Below, in pieces: positions 7,438-15,486 of a stretch of DNA of 64,000 bases; position 1 is the stretch's first letter; each line of letters begins with the position of its first letter. The notes beneath the pieces are model-generated. The model searched no databases. It was not told where the DNA came from and saw nothing but the letters and a program-made list of their open reading frames with translations. The stretch is from assembly GCA_031267645.1 (NCBI GenBank), contig JAIRYW010000039.1, forward strand, positions 1-64,000. Direction: 5' to 3'. Source of the stretch: Propionibacteriaceae bacterium. GTDB lineage: Bacteria; Actinomycetota; Actinomycetes; Propionibacteriales; Propionibacteriaceae. Made by a program: the position numbers and the translations under genes.

Positions 7438-8582
7438 CGCGTGCCCAGTTCCCGGACCGGCCGATCGACGGTTGGTCCAGGCTGACCGCCGCCGTCCCCA
7501 ACTTCATCTCGCGGATCCTGTTCGCGGAGACCACGTCAGCCTGCCGAGTCGACCCCGGCGACCTCTTCCAGATCGGCTGCCGCCTGAAAGACCTCGCCCC
7601 GACCACCGAGAAGTTCTGGGACGGCTGGCGGACGGCCTGGCGGGACCTGGCAGAAGAACTATTGGCCGGGATCGACGATGGCTCGCCACCGGCCATCCAG
7701 CGACGAATATTGCGTAGAGCCGCCGCCGCCAACCACTGGGGACAGTTCCTGTTCTTTTCCGACCTAGCCGCGAAACGACAAGACAGATACCACATTAGGC
7801 AACTCTGGGAGGAGTCCCTTCGTAGCTTGGAGCGGCCCGCTCCGGTGGAGGTGGTCCCGCCCGACTCTGCGGGCTGGGGACACATCCTCCTCCATCCGGC
7901 CAGCCGACCACCCTGGCCCTGGACTGTGCTGTTCAACGGGCTCGACTCCTCATCGGAGGTCGAAGCCGTCACCGTGGCCGAACGAATCGTCCAACACGGC
8001 GTGGCCGTTCTCATCCCCGATTTTCCTGGATCGGGGTTGGGCCTAGCCGACCGACCTCGCCCAGCGGACCTGCTCTCCAGACTCGAAGAGCAGGCGCCGG
8101 TGTGGAAGTCTGATCCCAGACTCCACCGGTGGGCCTTCGGATACGCCGGAATCAGCTTCGGCGGAACCATCGCCCTCGGCTTGGGCCTGCGCGGAGCGGG
8201 CGACCCGGCGGCGGTTCTCAACTATTCGGGCGGCGCAGCCGTGCCGCCGACCGTACGCCTGCCTCGCCGTCTAAGCCTGGAGTTCGCCACCGTTTTCGAC
8301 GTCGAGAGCGATGCCCTGGACGATCGCCTCTCGGAATTCGACCTGTCGCGGCAGTGGTCCAACCTCAAGGTTCCGACCCTCAGCTTGGTCGGCCAATTCG
8401 ACGACATTTTCCCGGCCGCCGACCTGTTGGCGGCCGACGCCCAGTCGGACCACCACCGGACCATCGTGGTCCCAAGCGAAGGGCATATGTTCTTGAACTC
8501 CCTCGACAGACACCTAAACCTCGGCGCGGCCTGGCTGGCCAGCGCATTGCGTTCGAAGCTGCCACCGGAAGGAGAACCATGA
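7434..8582 (+). CDS. FrsA/Ayg1-like alpha/beta hydrolase
   Basis: This 382-residue alpha/beta hydrolase has an N-terminal helical lid (about residues 1-135) and a hydrolase core. The nucleophile elbow is GISFGG (Ser241), the acid is in GQFDDIF and the histidine is in SEGHMF. The lid plus core layout is that of the FrsA/DUF1100 group. That group includes 2,6-dihydropseudooxynicotine hydrolase and the fungal pigment enzyme Ayg1, which shortens a polyketide by C-C bond hydrolysis. Its GTG start overlaps the ligase stop (GTGA), so translation is coupled. A retro-Claisen trimming or product-release role is a reasonable inference from family and context; a simple esterase role is also possible. Confidence 0.8.
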   Translation: MTRAQFPDRPIDGWSRLTAAVPNFISRILFAETTSACRVDPGDLFQIGCRLKDLAPTTEKFWDGWRTAWRDLAEELLAGIDDGSPPAIQRRILRRAAAANHWGQFLFFSDLAAKRQDRYHIRQLWEESLRSLERPAPVEVVPPDSAGWGHILLHPASRPPWPWTVLFNGLDSSSEVEAVTVAERIVQHGVAVLIPDFPGSGLGLADRPRPADLLSRLEEQAPVWKSDPRLHRWAFGYAGISFGGTIALGLGLRGAGDPAAVLNYSGGAAVPPTVRLPRRLSLEFATVFDVESDALDDRLSEFDLSRQWSNLKVPTLSLVGQFDDIFPAADLLAADAQSDHHRTIVVPSEGHMFLNSLDRHLNLGAAWLASALRSKLPPEGEP

Positions 8583-9010
8583 GAAGTTGGCTTGGCGTCG
8601 TCTCAGCCGACCACGTCCAGATCGCTCTACGTGAGAGCGTGGTCCAAGTCTGCCACGGCAAGCGGGCTCCACTGGCTCGCATGCGAACAGGAGATGGGTT
8701 CGTTTATTACAGCCCGAAGCAGTCCATGGACGGTGACGTGCTCGTCCGCCAGTTCACAGCGGTCGGCCGCGTCACTGGAGAAGACATCTACCAAGTGGAG
8801 ATGTTCCCAGGCTTCATCCCCTTCCGGCGTGACGTGACCTGGCAGGAGGAGGCCGCTCCGGTCGGCATCGCGACCTTGAAATCCGCTCTCGATCTGACTC
8901 GTCCCCGTAACTGGGGCCACCAGTTGCGCTTCGGCTTGGTGGAGATCACCTTGGACGACTTTCAGACGATCAGCGACGCCATGCGCTGGGCCTTCCGTGC
9001 GAGAGCCTGA
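8579..9010 (+). CDS. EVE-domain (UPF0310) protein
   Basis: This 143-residue protein matches the UPF0310/EVE family across its length: SWLGVVSADHV, then VVQVCHGKRAPLARMRTGD, FVYYSPK, QFTAVGRV, YQVEMFPGFIPFRRDV and NWGHQLRFGLVEI. EVE is a PUA-like fold; characterised members bind modified bases in DNA or RNA. Its ATG overlaps the hydrolase stop (ATGA) and its stop overlaps the KS-alpha start (TGATG). It is therefore made in step with the polyketide enzymes. I know of no catalytic PKS function for this family. Possible roles are sensing of product-modified nucleic acid, or an unrecognised ligand-binding job. Confidence 0.88.
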   Translation: MRSWLGVVSADHVQIALRESVVQVCHGKRAPLARMRTGDGFVYYSPKQSMDGDVLVRQFTAVGRVTGEDIYQVEMFPGFIPFRRDVTWQEEAAPVGIATLKSALDLTRPRNWGHQLRFGLVEITLDDFQTISDAMRWAFRARA

Positions 9011-10287
9011 TGAACGCGACCAGCCAGGTCGTGAGGCAGCCCCTGGACGTCGCTATAACCGGACTGGGCGTGGTGGCGCCTGGCCGCCCGGGCCGCGAGG
9101 GGTTCTGGGAGACGATAATCTCCGGACGCAGCGTCGTACGCACAATCACCTTGTTCGACCCGACCGGATTCCGCTCCCAGGTGGCTGGCGAATGTGACCT
9201 CGACCTAGCCTCGCTGGGACTGAGCCTGGCCGACCTCAGGAGGCTGGATCGGGCCGCCGTCCTCGCCTTGACCGCGGCCCGCGAGGCCATGGCCGACGCC
9301 GCTCTGCCGACAGGAATCCCCCGCCGCCGTGTCGGCGTTGTTTTGGGCAGCGCCGTCGGCTGCGCTTCATCGCTGGAGCGGGAATTCCGCTTGGCCACCG
9401 ACGATGGCCGCCGCCCTGACATCGCTGACTGCGCCTTCAACAGAGACATGTGGGAATACGTGGCGCCGGTGGGCATCGCCGCCGAAGTGGCTAACGCGGT
9501 CGGCGCCCGCGGCGTCGTCCGCCTGGTTTCCGACGGCTGCACCTCCGGTCTGGACGCGATTGCGACCGGAGCCCGGCTGGTCCGGAGCGGCCAAGCCGAC
9601 GTCGTGATCGCCGGCGGAGCCGACGCTCCGGTCACGCCCATCGTGGCGGCCTCTTTCGACGCCATCCACGCCACCACTCCGGCCAACGCCGAACCGTCCG
9701 CCGCCTCGCGTCCCTTCGACCGGGACCGACGTGGTTTCGTCTTGGCGGAGGGATCAGCCATGGTGGTGCTCGAATCCGCCGAGCGGGCCAAGCAGCGGGG
9801 CGCGCCGGCCTATTGCCTGGTCCAGGGAGCCGCCACCCGGATGAACGCCTTCCACATGACCGGGTTGCGTGAGGACGGCGCGGAATTGTCGGCTGCCATC
9901 ACAGCGGCCCTTGAGGAAGCCGACGTGGCCGCCTCCGAGGTGTCATACGTGAACGCCCACGGGTCTGGCACCGTCAAGAACGACCGGCACGAGACCTCAG
10001 CCATCAAACGAGCCCTCGGCCGACACGCCTACACCGTTCCGATCAGTTCCATCAAATCGACGATCGGGCACTCCCTCGGCGCGATCGGCGCGATCGAGAT
10101 CGCCGCCTCCGCGCTGGCGATACGACGTGGCGTCGTGCCGCCAACCGCCAATCTGGACCACCCGGATCAGTTCTGCGATTTGGACTACGTGCCTCAGCTA
10201 GCTCGGTCGACCCATCTGAGCCGAGTCCTGTCCACGGCCAGCGGCTTCGGCGGCTTCCAGTCGGCCATGGTGCTGGCGGAGGCGTGA
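9010..10287 (+). CDS. Type II PKS ketosynthase alpha (KS-alpha)
   Basis: This 425-residue protein carries the full type II KS-alpha signature. The active-site cysteine is Cys177 (SDGCTSGLD), with histidines His317 (NAHGSGT) and His354 (GHSLGAIG). The C-terminus has the SGFGGFQSAMVL ending typical of aromatic PKSs. The text around FDPTGFRSQVA, ITPIV/ACFDAIRATT-like (PVTPIVAASFDAIHATT) and FHMTGL is close to ActI-ORF1. It should catalyse repeated decarboxylative condensation of malonyl-ACP together with the CLF encoded next. Asp precedes the GCTSG motif where Thr is found in ActI-ORF1. The start codon overlaps the EVE stop and the stop overlaps the CLF start, so the two KS subunits are translationally coupled. 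No malonyl transacylase is encoded nearby; the FAS enzyme presumably serves. Confidence 0.95.
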   Translation: MNATSQVVRQPLDVAITGLGVVAPGRPGREGFWETIISGRSVVRTITLFDPTGFRSQVAGECDLDLASLGLSLADLRRLDRAAVLALTAAREAMADAALPTGIPRRRVGVVLGSAVGCASSLEREFRLATDDGRRPDIADCAFNRDMWEYVAPVGIAAEVANAVGARGVVRLVSDGCTSGLDAIATGARLVRSGQADVVIAGGADAPVTPIVAASFDAIHATTPANAEPSAASRPFDRDRRGFVLAEGSAMVVLESAERAKQRGAPAYCLVQGAATRMNAFHMTGLREDGAELSAAITAALEEADVAASEVSYVNAHGSGTVKNDRHETSAIKRALGRHAYTVPISSIKSTIGHSLGAIGAIEIAASALAIRRGVVPPTANLDHPDQFCDLDYVPQLARSTHLSRVLSTASGFGGFQSAMVLAEA

Positions 10288-11528
10288 TCGCGATGGGAGA
10301 AGTGGTCATCACTGGGGCGGGCACGCTGTCGCCGGCCGGAATCGGGGCGTCGGCTCTGTGGTCGGCCCTGACCGAGTTCGACCGCTCCCTCTTCACTCCC
10401 CGAAGGGCCGCCCCGGGGGACCGGGTCTGGGACGCCGGCTTGGAGGCCAGAGTCCCCCGCTTCGAGCCCGCCCGTTGGATCGAAGCTCGCCTGGCCCTGC
10501 AGACCGATATCGCCACTCAGTACGCCCTCTGCGCCACTTCCTTGGCTCTGGCCCAAGCCGGCATCGACAGTCGCTGCGCCCAGCCTTTCGAAACAGGAGT
10601 ATTCATCGCCTCAGCCGCCGGCGGTTTTGAGTTCACTTTGGCGGAGTTCGGCAATCTCTGGCGCAAAGGTGCTCGCGCGGTCAGCGTCTATGAATCATTC
10701 GCTTGGTTCTACGCCGCGCACAACGGCCAGGCCTCCATCCGCCACGGCGTCAAGGGCGACGGCCTGACCTTCGTGGGAGAGTCGCCAGCCGGCCTGGACG
10801 GATTGGCGGCCGCCGTCTCTGCGATCCAGGCGGGCTTGGGCAGAGCCATCTGCGGCGGCATGGACGCTTGTCGAGACCCTTGGAGCTGGCAGGCCTTGGT
10901 CCAAAGCGGTTTGGTCACCCGCCGGGAGAACCCCGACCGGGCCTATCTCCCGTTCACGACCGACGCCGCCGGTTTCATTCCGGCGGACGGTGGAACCATC
11001 CTCGTCCTCGAATCAGCCGAAGGCGCGGCGGCCCGCGGCGTGGAACCATTGGGTTCCATCAAAGGACACGCCTCCGGTTTCTCGCCTTTCGGGTCGAACG
11101 ACGACTCGCTGTCCGACATCATCCGCTCCGCTTTGGAGGCGGCCAGGACTCCGGCTTGCGAGATCGATCTGATCATGGCTGACGGGCAAGCCAACCCGAT
11201 CGCCGATGACGCCGAGACGGACGCTTTGAGCAGCCTGTTCGGTCGATCCGGCCACCCTCCGGTGGCCTGCCCCAAAGCTCGCTTCGGCAGGATGCTGTCT
11301 GGTGGCGGAACGACGGATCTATTGCTCGGTCTCCTCAGCGCCCGGACCGGCGTCATCCCTGGAACCTACTCTGACACCGACCTGTCGTCGCGAACCGACC
11401 TGGCCATCGTCCGGCGCACCACTCGCGGACGACGACTTCGCACTGTCCTCGTCCTGGCCCGGGACAGCCATGGACTCGCCTCCGCTCTCGTGGCAACCAC
11501 CAACCAACCAAGGAGAAGGCCGACATGA
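10284..11528 (+). CDS. Type II PKS chain length factor (KS-beta/CLF)
   Basis: This 414-residue ketosynthase homologue lacks the active-site cysteine and pairs with KS-alpha to set chain length. Family features include YESFAWFYAAHNGQASIRHG (135-154), RAYLPFTTDAAGFIPADGG and LVLARDSHG near the C-terminus. At the position where most CLFs have Gln (VAEQAGG in the actinorhodin CLF) this protein has Ser167 (VGESPAG), an unusual substitution. The active-site histidines are also lost, as expected. Its GTG overlaps the KS-alpha stop (GTGA); an in-frame ATG 9 bases later is an alternative start. The stop overlaps the ACP start (ATGA). Chain length cannot be predicted by eye. Confidence 0.93.
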   Translation: MIAMGEVVITGAGTLSPAGIGASALWSALTEFDRSLFTPRRAAPGDRVWDAGLEARVPRFEPARWIEARLALQTDIATQYALCATSLALAQAGIDSRCAQPFETGVFIASAAGGFEFTLAEFGNLWRKGARAVSVYESFAWFYAAHNGQASIRHGVKGDGLTFVGESPAGLDGLAAAVSAIQAGLGRAICGGMDACRDPWSWQALVQSGLVTRRENPDRAYLPFTTDAAGFIPADGGTILVLESAEGAAARGVEPLGSIKGHASGFSPFGSNDDSLSDIIRSALEAARTPACEIDLIMADGQANPIADDAETDALSSLFGRSGHPPVACPKARFGRMLSGGGTTDLLLGLLSARTGVIPGTYSDTDLSSRTDLAIVRRTTRGRRLRTVLVLARDSHGLASALVATTNQPRRRPT

Positions 11529-11782
11529 CCACAATCTCAACATCTCCGGTGCCAGCCTCAGCTGTGCTGGCCGCCCTGATCAAGATGGGAGGTCCGCTCA
11601 ACACGGCGCGCAGCGCTGACGAATTGCTCGACGTCGACCTCGACGACCTCGGCTACGACAGCCTGGCCCGATTGGGGGCGTTGGTAGATCTCGAAGACGG
11701 CTTCGGTCTGAAGGCGGGTCCCGACGCTGACTCCGCCTATACGATCCGCCAGATCATCGAGGCCTTCGCCGTCGATGCCTAG
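11525..11782 (+). CDS. Type II PKS acyl carrier protein
   Basis: This 85-residue acidic carrier protein has the phosphopantetheine site at Ser46 in DDLGYDSLARL, the form typical of aromatic polyketide ACPs. It should carry the growing poly-beta-ketone as a thioester. No phosphopantetheinyl transferase is encoded in the window. The ATG overlaps the CLF stop, and the 3' end overlaps the aromatase start by 8 bases, so the KS-alpha/CLF/ACP minimal PKS is one coupled unit. The order KS-alpha, CLF, ACP is the canonical one. Confidence 0.95.
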   Translation: MTTISTSPVPASAVLAALIKMGGPLNTARSADELLDVDLDDLGYDSLARLGALVDLEDGFGLKAGPDADSAYTIRQIIEAFAVDA

Positions 11783-12644
11783 CGCGCAGACCAGTTCCTC
11801 GGCCATGATCGCCGCGTCGACCGGGCAGGTCTTCACCGTTTTGGAACAGGTGGAAGATTGGCCGCTGCTCTTCCACCCGAACCTAGCGGTGCGCCGCGAA
11901 GGGCGATCGGAGGACTCCGACGGCCGTGTGCGCGAAAGGCTCACCATGACCGCGTTAGTCGGGACATCGGCTGAGCGTTGGGTTTCTCAACGGGTCATCG
12001 ACCGACGCCGCTGGACGATCTCATTTCAACAAGCGACACCGCTGCCGCCCCTGCGCGCGATGACCGGCCGATGGACCGTCACAGATGTTCGAGGCGGAGC
12101 CATGTTGGCTCTCGACCATCGCCTCGACGCCGACGACGACCCACCAGACGCCCGCTTCTGGGATTTGGTGGAGAACACCGACACGAACTCGAAGCGGGAA
12201 CTACAGGATGTGGCGGCCTGTCTGGCGGGGAGCCGGCCCACCCTGGCGACCACCCGGCTCGAGGGCAGGAAGGGCTGCTCCGAGATCGCCACCAGATTGG
12301 CCAAAATCCTGGACCGGGCAGTTGAGGGCTGGTCTGGGGACGCTCCCGGGACCGCGCGCCAATCACCGGTCCGCCAAATTTGCTCCACGCCCGATTTCCC
12401 AGTCGTCCTGCGCGGTCAGCGGTTCATCGCCTGCCTGGCCAAAGACGAACGAGAATTCCTCTTCAAATCTTGGGAGCGTCCCTCCCGCGCGCTCTCCGAC
12501 TATCTATGGCTGACCCGATTCGAGGACCGAAACGGTTTTGGGTTCGACATCGTCCGACCGCGAACACCGAACCGGCCGGGTCATCCAACACCGTCCGATC
12601 AGATCCAGGATGTCCTAGATCGCCTGGACGCCTTGGCGGAGTAG
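11775..12644 (+). CDS. Aromatase/cyclase with divergent C-terminal half
   Basis: Residues 5-150 form an SRPBCC aromatase/cyclase domain like those that fold and aromatise the first ring of reduced polyketides. They contain VFTVLEQVEDWPLLFHPN, RWVSQRVIDRRRWTISFQQ, TGRWTV and ENTDTNSKRELQDVA. Classical ARO/CYC proteins of this size are didomain, with a second SRPBCC copy. Here residues about 160-289 (GRKGCSEIATRLAKIL ... FKSWERPSRALSDYLWLTRFEDRNGFGFDIV) do not show an obvious second copy, and I do not recognise them. The gene overlaps the ACP end and precedes the metallo-beta-lactamase gene by 3 bases. First-ring aromatisation after C9 ketoreduction is the expected role of the N-terminal half. 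Confidence 0.85.
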   Translation: MPSAQTSSSAMIAASTGQVFTVLEQVEDWPLLFHPNLAVRREGRSEDSDGRVRERLTMTALVGTSAERWVSQRVIDRRRWTISFQQATPLPPLRAMTGRWTVTDVRGGAMLALDHRLDADDDPPDARFWDLVENTDTNSKRELQDVAACLAGSRPTLATTRLEGRKGCSEIATRLAKILDRAVEGWSGDAPGTARQSPVRQICSTPDFPVVLRGQRFIACLAKDEREFLFKSWERPSRALSDYLWLTRFEDRNGFGFDIVRPRTPNRPGHPTPSDQIQDVLDRLDALAE

Positions 12645-12647
12645 ACC

Positions 12648-13562
12648 ATGGAAGCGGCCGCTTTGACCCAGTGCGCCCCCGGCTGCTGGGCCTTCACCCA
12701 GCCTCCAGGCGGCTGGTTCCTCAACAACGCGGGACTCATCCCAGGACGGCGCCGCGCGCTGGTGGTGGACAGCCTAGCCACGGCGGCTCTGGAACGAGAC
12801 TTCTTAGTCAGGACACAACCTATCATCAGGTTGGAGACTGGCCTCATCGTAGTGAACACCCACTCGCACGCCGACCATGTCTACGGCAATGCCCTGTTGC
12901 CTCCTTCCGCCATCGTGGTGGCCCACCCGGTCGCCGCCGCGGAAATCACCCGCATCGGGCTGGCTCTGGCGTTCGACACGCCGCAAGTGGAATGGGGCGA
13001 CATCGCCATCCGAACGCCAGACGTCATGGTCGCCGACCAGATCGAGGTCGATCTGGGCGACACCACCGTGAGCGTCTTGCACTTGGGACCCGGCCACACC
13101 CGAGGCGACCTCGTCGTCTGGCACGAAGCGACGCGGACCCTTTACAGCGGAGACCTGGTCATGTCTCAGGTCACCCCGTTCTTCCTCTCCGGATCGCCAT
13201 TGGCCGCCCGAGCCACCCTCGAGCGGCTGAGGTCGTTGCGACCAGTCACGATCGTTCCCGGCCACGGCGTCGTCGGTGGGCCCGGCCTGTTGGAGGCTAA
13301 CATCACTTACTTAGATGAGTTGCTTCGGACCGCAGCCGAGTTGGCCTGTTCCAGCCTCGCCCCTCACCAGATCCGCTCCCATCCAGGGATCGTCGTCCCC
13401 TCCGGTTGGGTGGATCCCGAGCGCCACTTCGTGAACTTGTACGCCGCTCTCTGCGACCTATCGCCTGAAATTTACGGAGCCCAGGTGGACCACCGAGTCG
13501 CTATGGAGTTGCTCGGCCCCATGCGTCTCGACCCCCGCCTGACCGTCAAATCTGACCTTTGA
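12648..13562 (+). CDS. Metallo-beta-lactamase-fold cyclase/thioesterase (ActIV-like role)
   Basis: This 304-residue MBL-fold hydrolase has an intact metal site: THSHADH (71-77), a GPGHTRGD histidine, LYSGD and VPGHG. The N-terminus has QPPGGWFLNNAGLI. In actinorhodin biosynthesis the MBL-fold enzyme ActIV closes the second ring and releases the chain from the ACP by thioester hydrolysis. Position at the end of the PKS run suggests the same job. It is the last gene of the operon, and its final 17 bases overlap the 3' end of the opposing DNA glycosylase gene. A generic MBL hydrolase (for example a detoxifying one) is a less likely alternative. Confidence 0.85.
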   Translation: MEAAALTQCAPGCWAFTQPPGGWFLNNAGLIPGRRRALVVDSLATAALERDFLVRTQPIIRLETGLIVVNTHSHADHVYGNALLPPSAIVVAHPVAAAEITRIGLALAFDTPQVEWGDIAIRTPDVMVADQIEVDLGDTTVSVLHLGPGHTRGDLVVWHEATRTLYSGDLVMSQVTPFFLSGSPLAARATLERLRSLRPVTIVPGHGVVGGPGLLEANITYLDELLRTAAELACSSLAPHQIRSHPGIVVPSGWVDPERHFVNLYAALCDLSPEIYGAQVDHRVAMELLGPMRLDPRLTVKSDL

Positions 13563-14688
13563 GACCGCCCGGGGCTACGGCCACGGTGGCCCGCTCCCGC
13601 CCGAGGTAGCGGGCGTAGTGATCGGCCGCCGCGGCCAAGAGCGCCGGATCGGCCCGCCGGGCCGACTCTTGGTCGAACCAGGTCACCGTCAACGGCACTG
13701 GCCGGTCGGACGGCAATTTGCTCAGCGCGCCCCGGGCCGGGGCGCTCCAAGTCCCTAAGCAAACCCCGTCCGCCACCACCGTCGGCCTGAAGATGCCATT
13801 GCCGCCCGGGCAGACCGCCGGGGCGTGGGCCGGGTCTAAACTCAGGGTCCGGTCGCGGTAGCCGAGCAAGTGCTCGTCGAAGGCGGGCAGCAGGGCCAAG
13901 CTGGGCTGGGCCCGGCCTGCGGGCAGAGTGGGGGAAATCCAGTACGTCGTCCCGTCGTCGGCTTCAAGCCGCTCCACCCGCTCCCCCGCCAGGGCCAAGG
14001 CTTGGGCCACCTCCCTCTTCCCCAAACCCGACCACCAGACCAGGTCGTCCGCTGTGGCCGGGCCGTGCGAGGCGACGTAACGGGCCGCCAACTCGGCCAG
14101 CCCCTCCTCACGGCCCAAGTCGCGGGGGCGCTCGACCCACTCGTCGGCCAGGACCAGGGCCGGTTGGCCGTCTGTGATCGGCCCGAACAACAAGGTCCCG
14201 GTCTGGGCCAGGAACCAGATCAAGTGGTACCGCCACTGGTCTGCGAGCCGGACGCCACCAGCCGCCACTCGTTCCAGTAGGGCGTCCCGGCTGAGGGCCA
14301 CGCCACCGCTCATCAGCTCGACGACGCTCTCACGCACTCGTTCCAGGTCGGACACGGTCAGGCCCAGCCGGGCGCGACGCCGCTCCGCCGCCGCCCCCAG
14401 CACTTTGGCCGCGGTGAGCCGCCGCAACCAGCCGACGTCCTCGGCCGGCGTGACGTGGATCGTGCCCCGCAGCGGCCACGACCGCACGATCCGCCGCTCA
14501 CAGTAAGCCCGCTCCACCTCAGCCAAGCTGACCCCGGAACGAGAGCCCACCGCCCACAGCGAAGCGGGAAAATCCTGAGCCTGCATGGCCAAGAAACGAC
14601 CGGCCACCTGCGCCGGACCGCCGACTGGACCCCCCGTCACCAACAACGAACGCAAGCGCAGATCGAGGAGGTCGCGGCGACTCAGCAT
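13546..14688 (-). CDS. AlkZ-type (HTH_42) DNA glycosylase
   Basis: This 380-residue protein belongs to the winged-helix HTH_42 family of AlkZ, YcaQ/AlkX and relatives. These remove bulky or crosslinked alkylated bases from DNA. The catalytic QxQ motif is intact (Gln36-Ala-Gln38 in FLAMQAQDFPASLWA). Also visible are RSWPLRGTIHV, WRYHLIWFLAQTG and the late LLPAFDEHLLGYRDR block. AlkZ itself protects the azinomycin B producer. Homologues act in self-resistance in the type II PKS trioxacarcin and hedamycin pathways, but housekeeping members are also widespread in actinobacteria. It is convergent with, and overlaps, the last biosynthetic gene. Self-protection against a DNA-reactive polyketide is a testable inference. 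Confidence 0.88.
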   Translation of the reverse strand: MLSRRDLLDLRLRSLLVTGGPVGGPAQVAGRFLAMQAQDFPASLWAVGSRSGVSLAEVERAYCERRIVRSWPLRGTIHVTPAEDVGWLRRLTAAKVLGAAAERRRARLGLTVSDLERVRESVVELMSGGVALSRDALLERVAAGGVRLADQWRYHLIWFLAQTGTLLFGPITDGQPALVLADEWVERPRDLGREEGLAELAARYVASHGPATADDLVWWSGLGKREVAQALALAGERVERLEADDGTTYWISPTLPAGRAQPSLALLPAFDEHLLGYRDRTLSLDPAHAPAVCPGGNGIFRPTVVADGVCLGTWSAPARGALSKLPSDRPVPLTVTWFDQESARRADPALLAAAADHYARYLGRERATVAVAPGGLKGQI

Positions 14689-14865
14689 CGCCCCAGCCTA
14701 ACGGTCGAGCCCCCGTCCGGCGGGCCTGACCAGCCCAGCCGACGATCAGGGAAGAAAGCGACACCCCATCCCCTGGCCGGCCGCGGATCGACCGCCGATG
14801 AACCCCGCTCATCCACTCGGCGGACCAGCCCGCTCGACGCGACCGCCAGACGCCAGCGGACCGGC

Positions 14866-15486
14866 TCAACCAATGACTGGCGCCCGGCTCACGACCGCGT
14901 AGGCGGAACCGCCCAGCAGCGGCGTCGTCTCAGCCTCGAACCCGGCCCGCCCAGCCGCGGCGACCAACTCGCCCGGCGCATGACGCTGATAACCGGTCTT
15001 GGTGTGCGACAACCGGGCCAGGGTCTCGTTCGTGTACAACACGTTCACGAACAGGCCGCCGGGCTGGAGCACCCGCCTGATCTCGGCCATCGTCCGGGCC
15101 ACGTCCTCCCAGAAATACACGGTGTTGACGCTGTAGGCCTTCGTGAACGCGCCGTCGGGCGACGACAAACAGGCCGCGTCCTCGCGCCGGACCGCCATCC
15201 GTCCCGCCCGGACGAAGCGGGCGTTGCGGGCGCTGGCCGCCGCCACCATCGACGGCGACAGGTCTATCCCGGTCAGGGAGGCCCGGCTGCGACCGGCCAA
15301 CAAACCGAGCACGAACCCGTTGCCGCAGCCGAGGTCGAGCACGCTGTCCTGGTCGGACAGGTCGAGCAACCGGGCGGTCGCCTCGTACAAGGGACGGTTC
15401 TGACGGTTCATCACGCGCCCGACCAGACGCCCGCCCAGCCCGGTCGGATGAGCGAACTGAGCGGCGAGGTAACCGTCGAGATCCAT
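14866..15486 (-). CDS. Class I SAM-dependent methyltransferase
   Basis: This 206-residue methyltransferase has the SAM-binding motif VLDLGCGNG (about residues 47-55), followed by LTGIDLSPSMVAAA and LQPGGLFVNVL. The start at MDLDGYLAAQFAHPTG is preferred because it gives the normal length and begins at the family-like N-terminus. A longer in-frame extension of 72 codons has no recognisable homology. It lies downstream of the AlkZ-type gene's start region, in the same orientation, with a gap of about 180 bases. It might be a tailoring O- or C-methyltransferase of the polyketide or an unrelated enzyme. The sequence alone does not show the substrate. Confidence 0.75.
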   Translation of the reverse strand: MDLDGYLAAQFAHPTGLGGRLVGRVMNRQNRPLYEATARLLDLSDQDSVLDLGCGNGFVLGLLAGRSRASLTGIDLSPSMVAAASARNARFVRAGRMAVRREDAACLSSPDGAFTKAYSVNTVYFWEDVARTMAEIRRVLQPGGLFVNVLYTNETLARLSHTKTGYQRHAPGELVAAAGRAGFEAETTPLLGGSAYAVVSRAPVIG

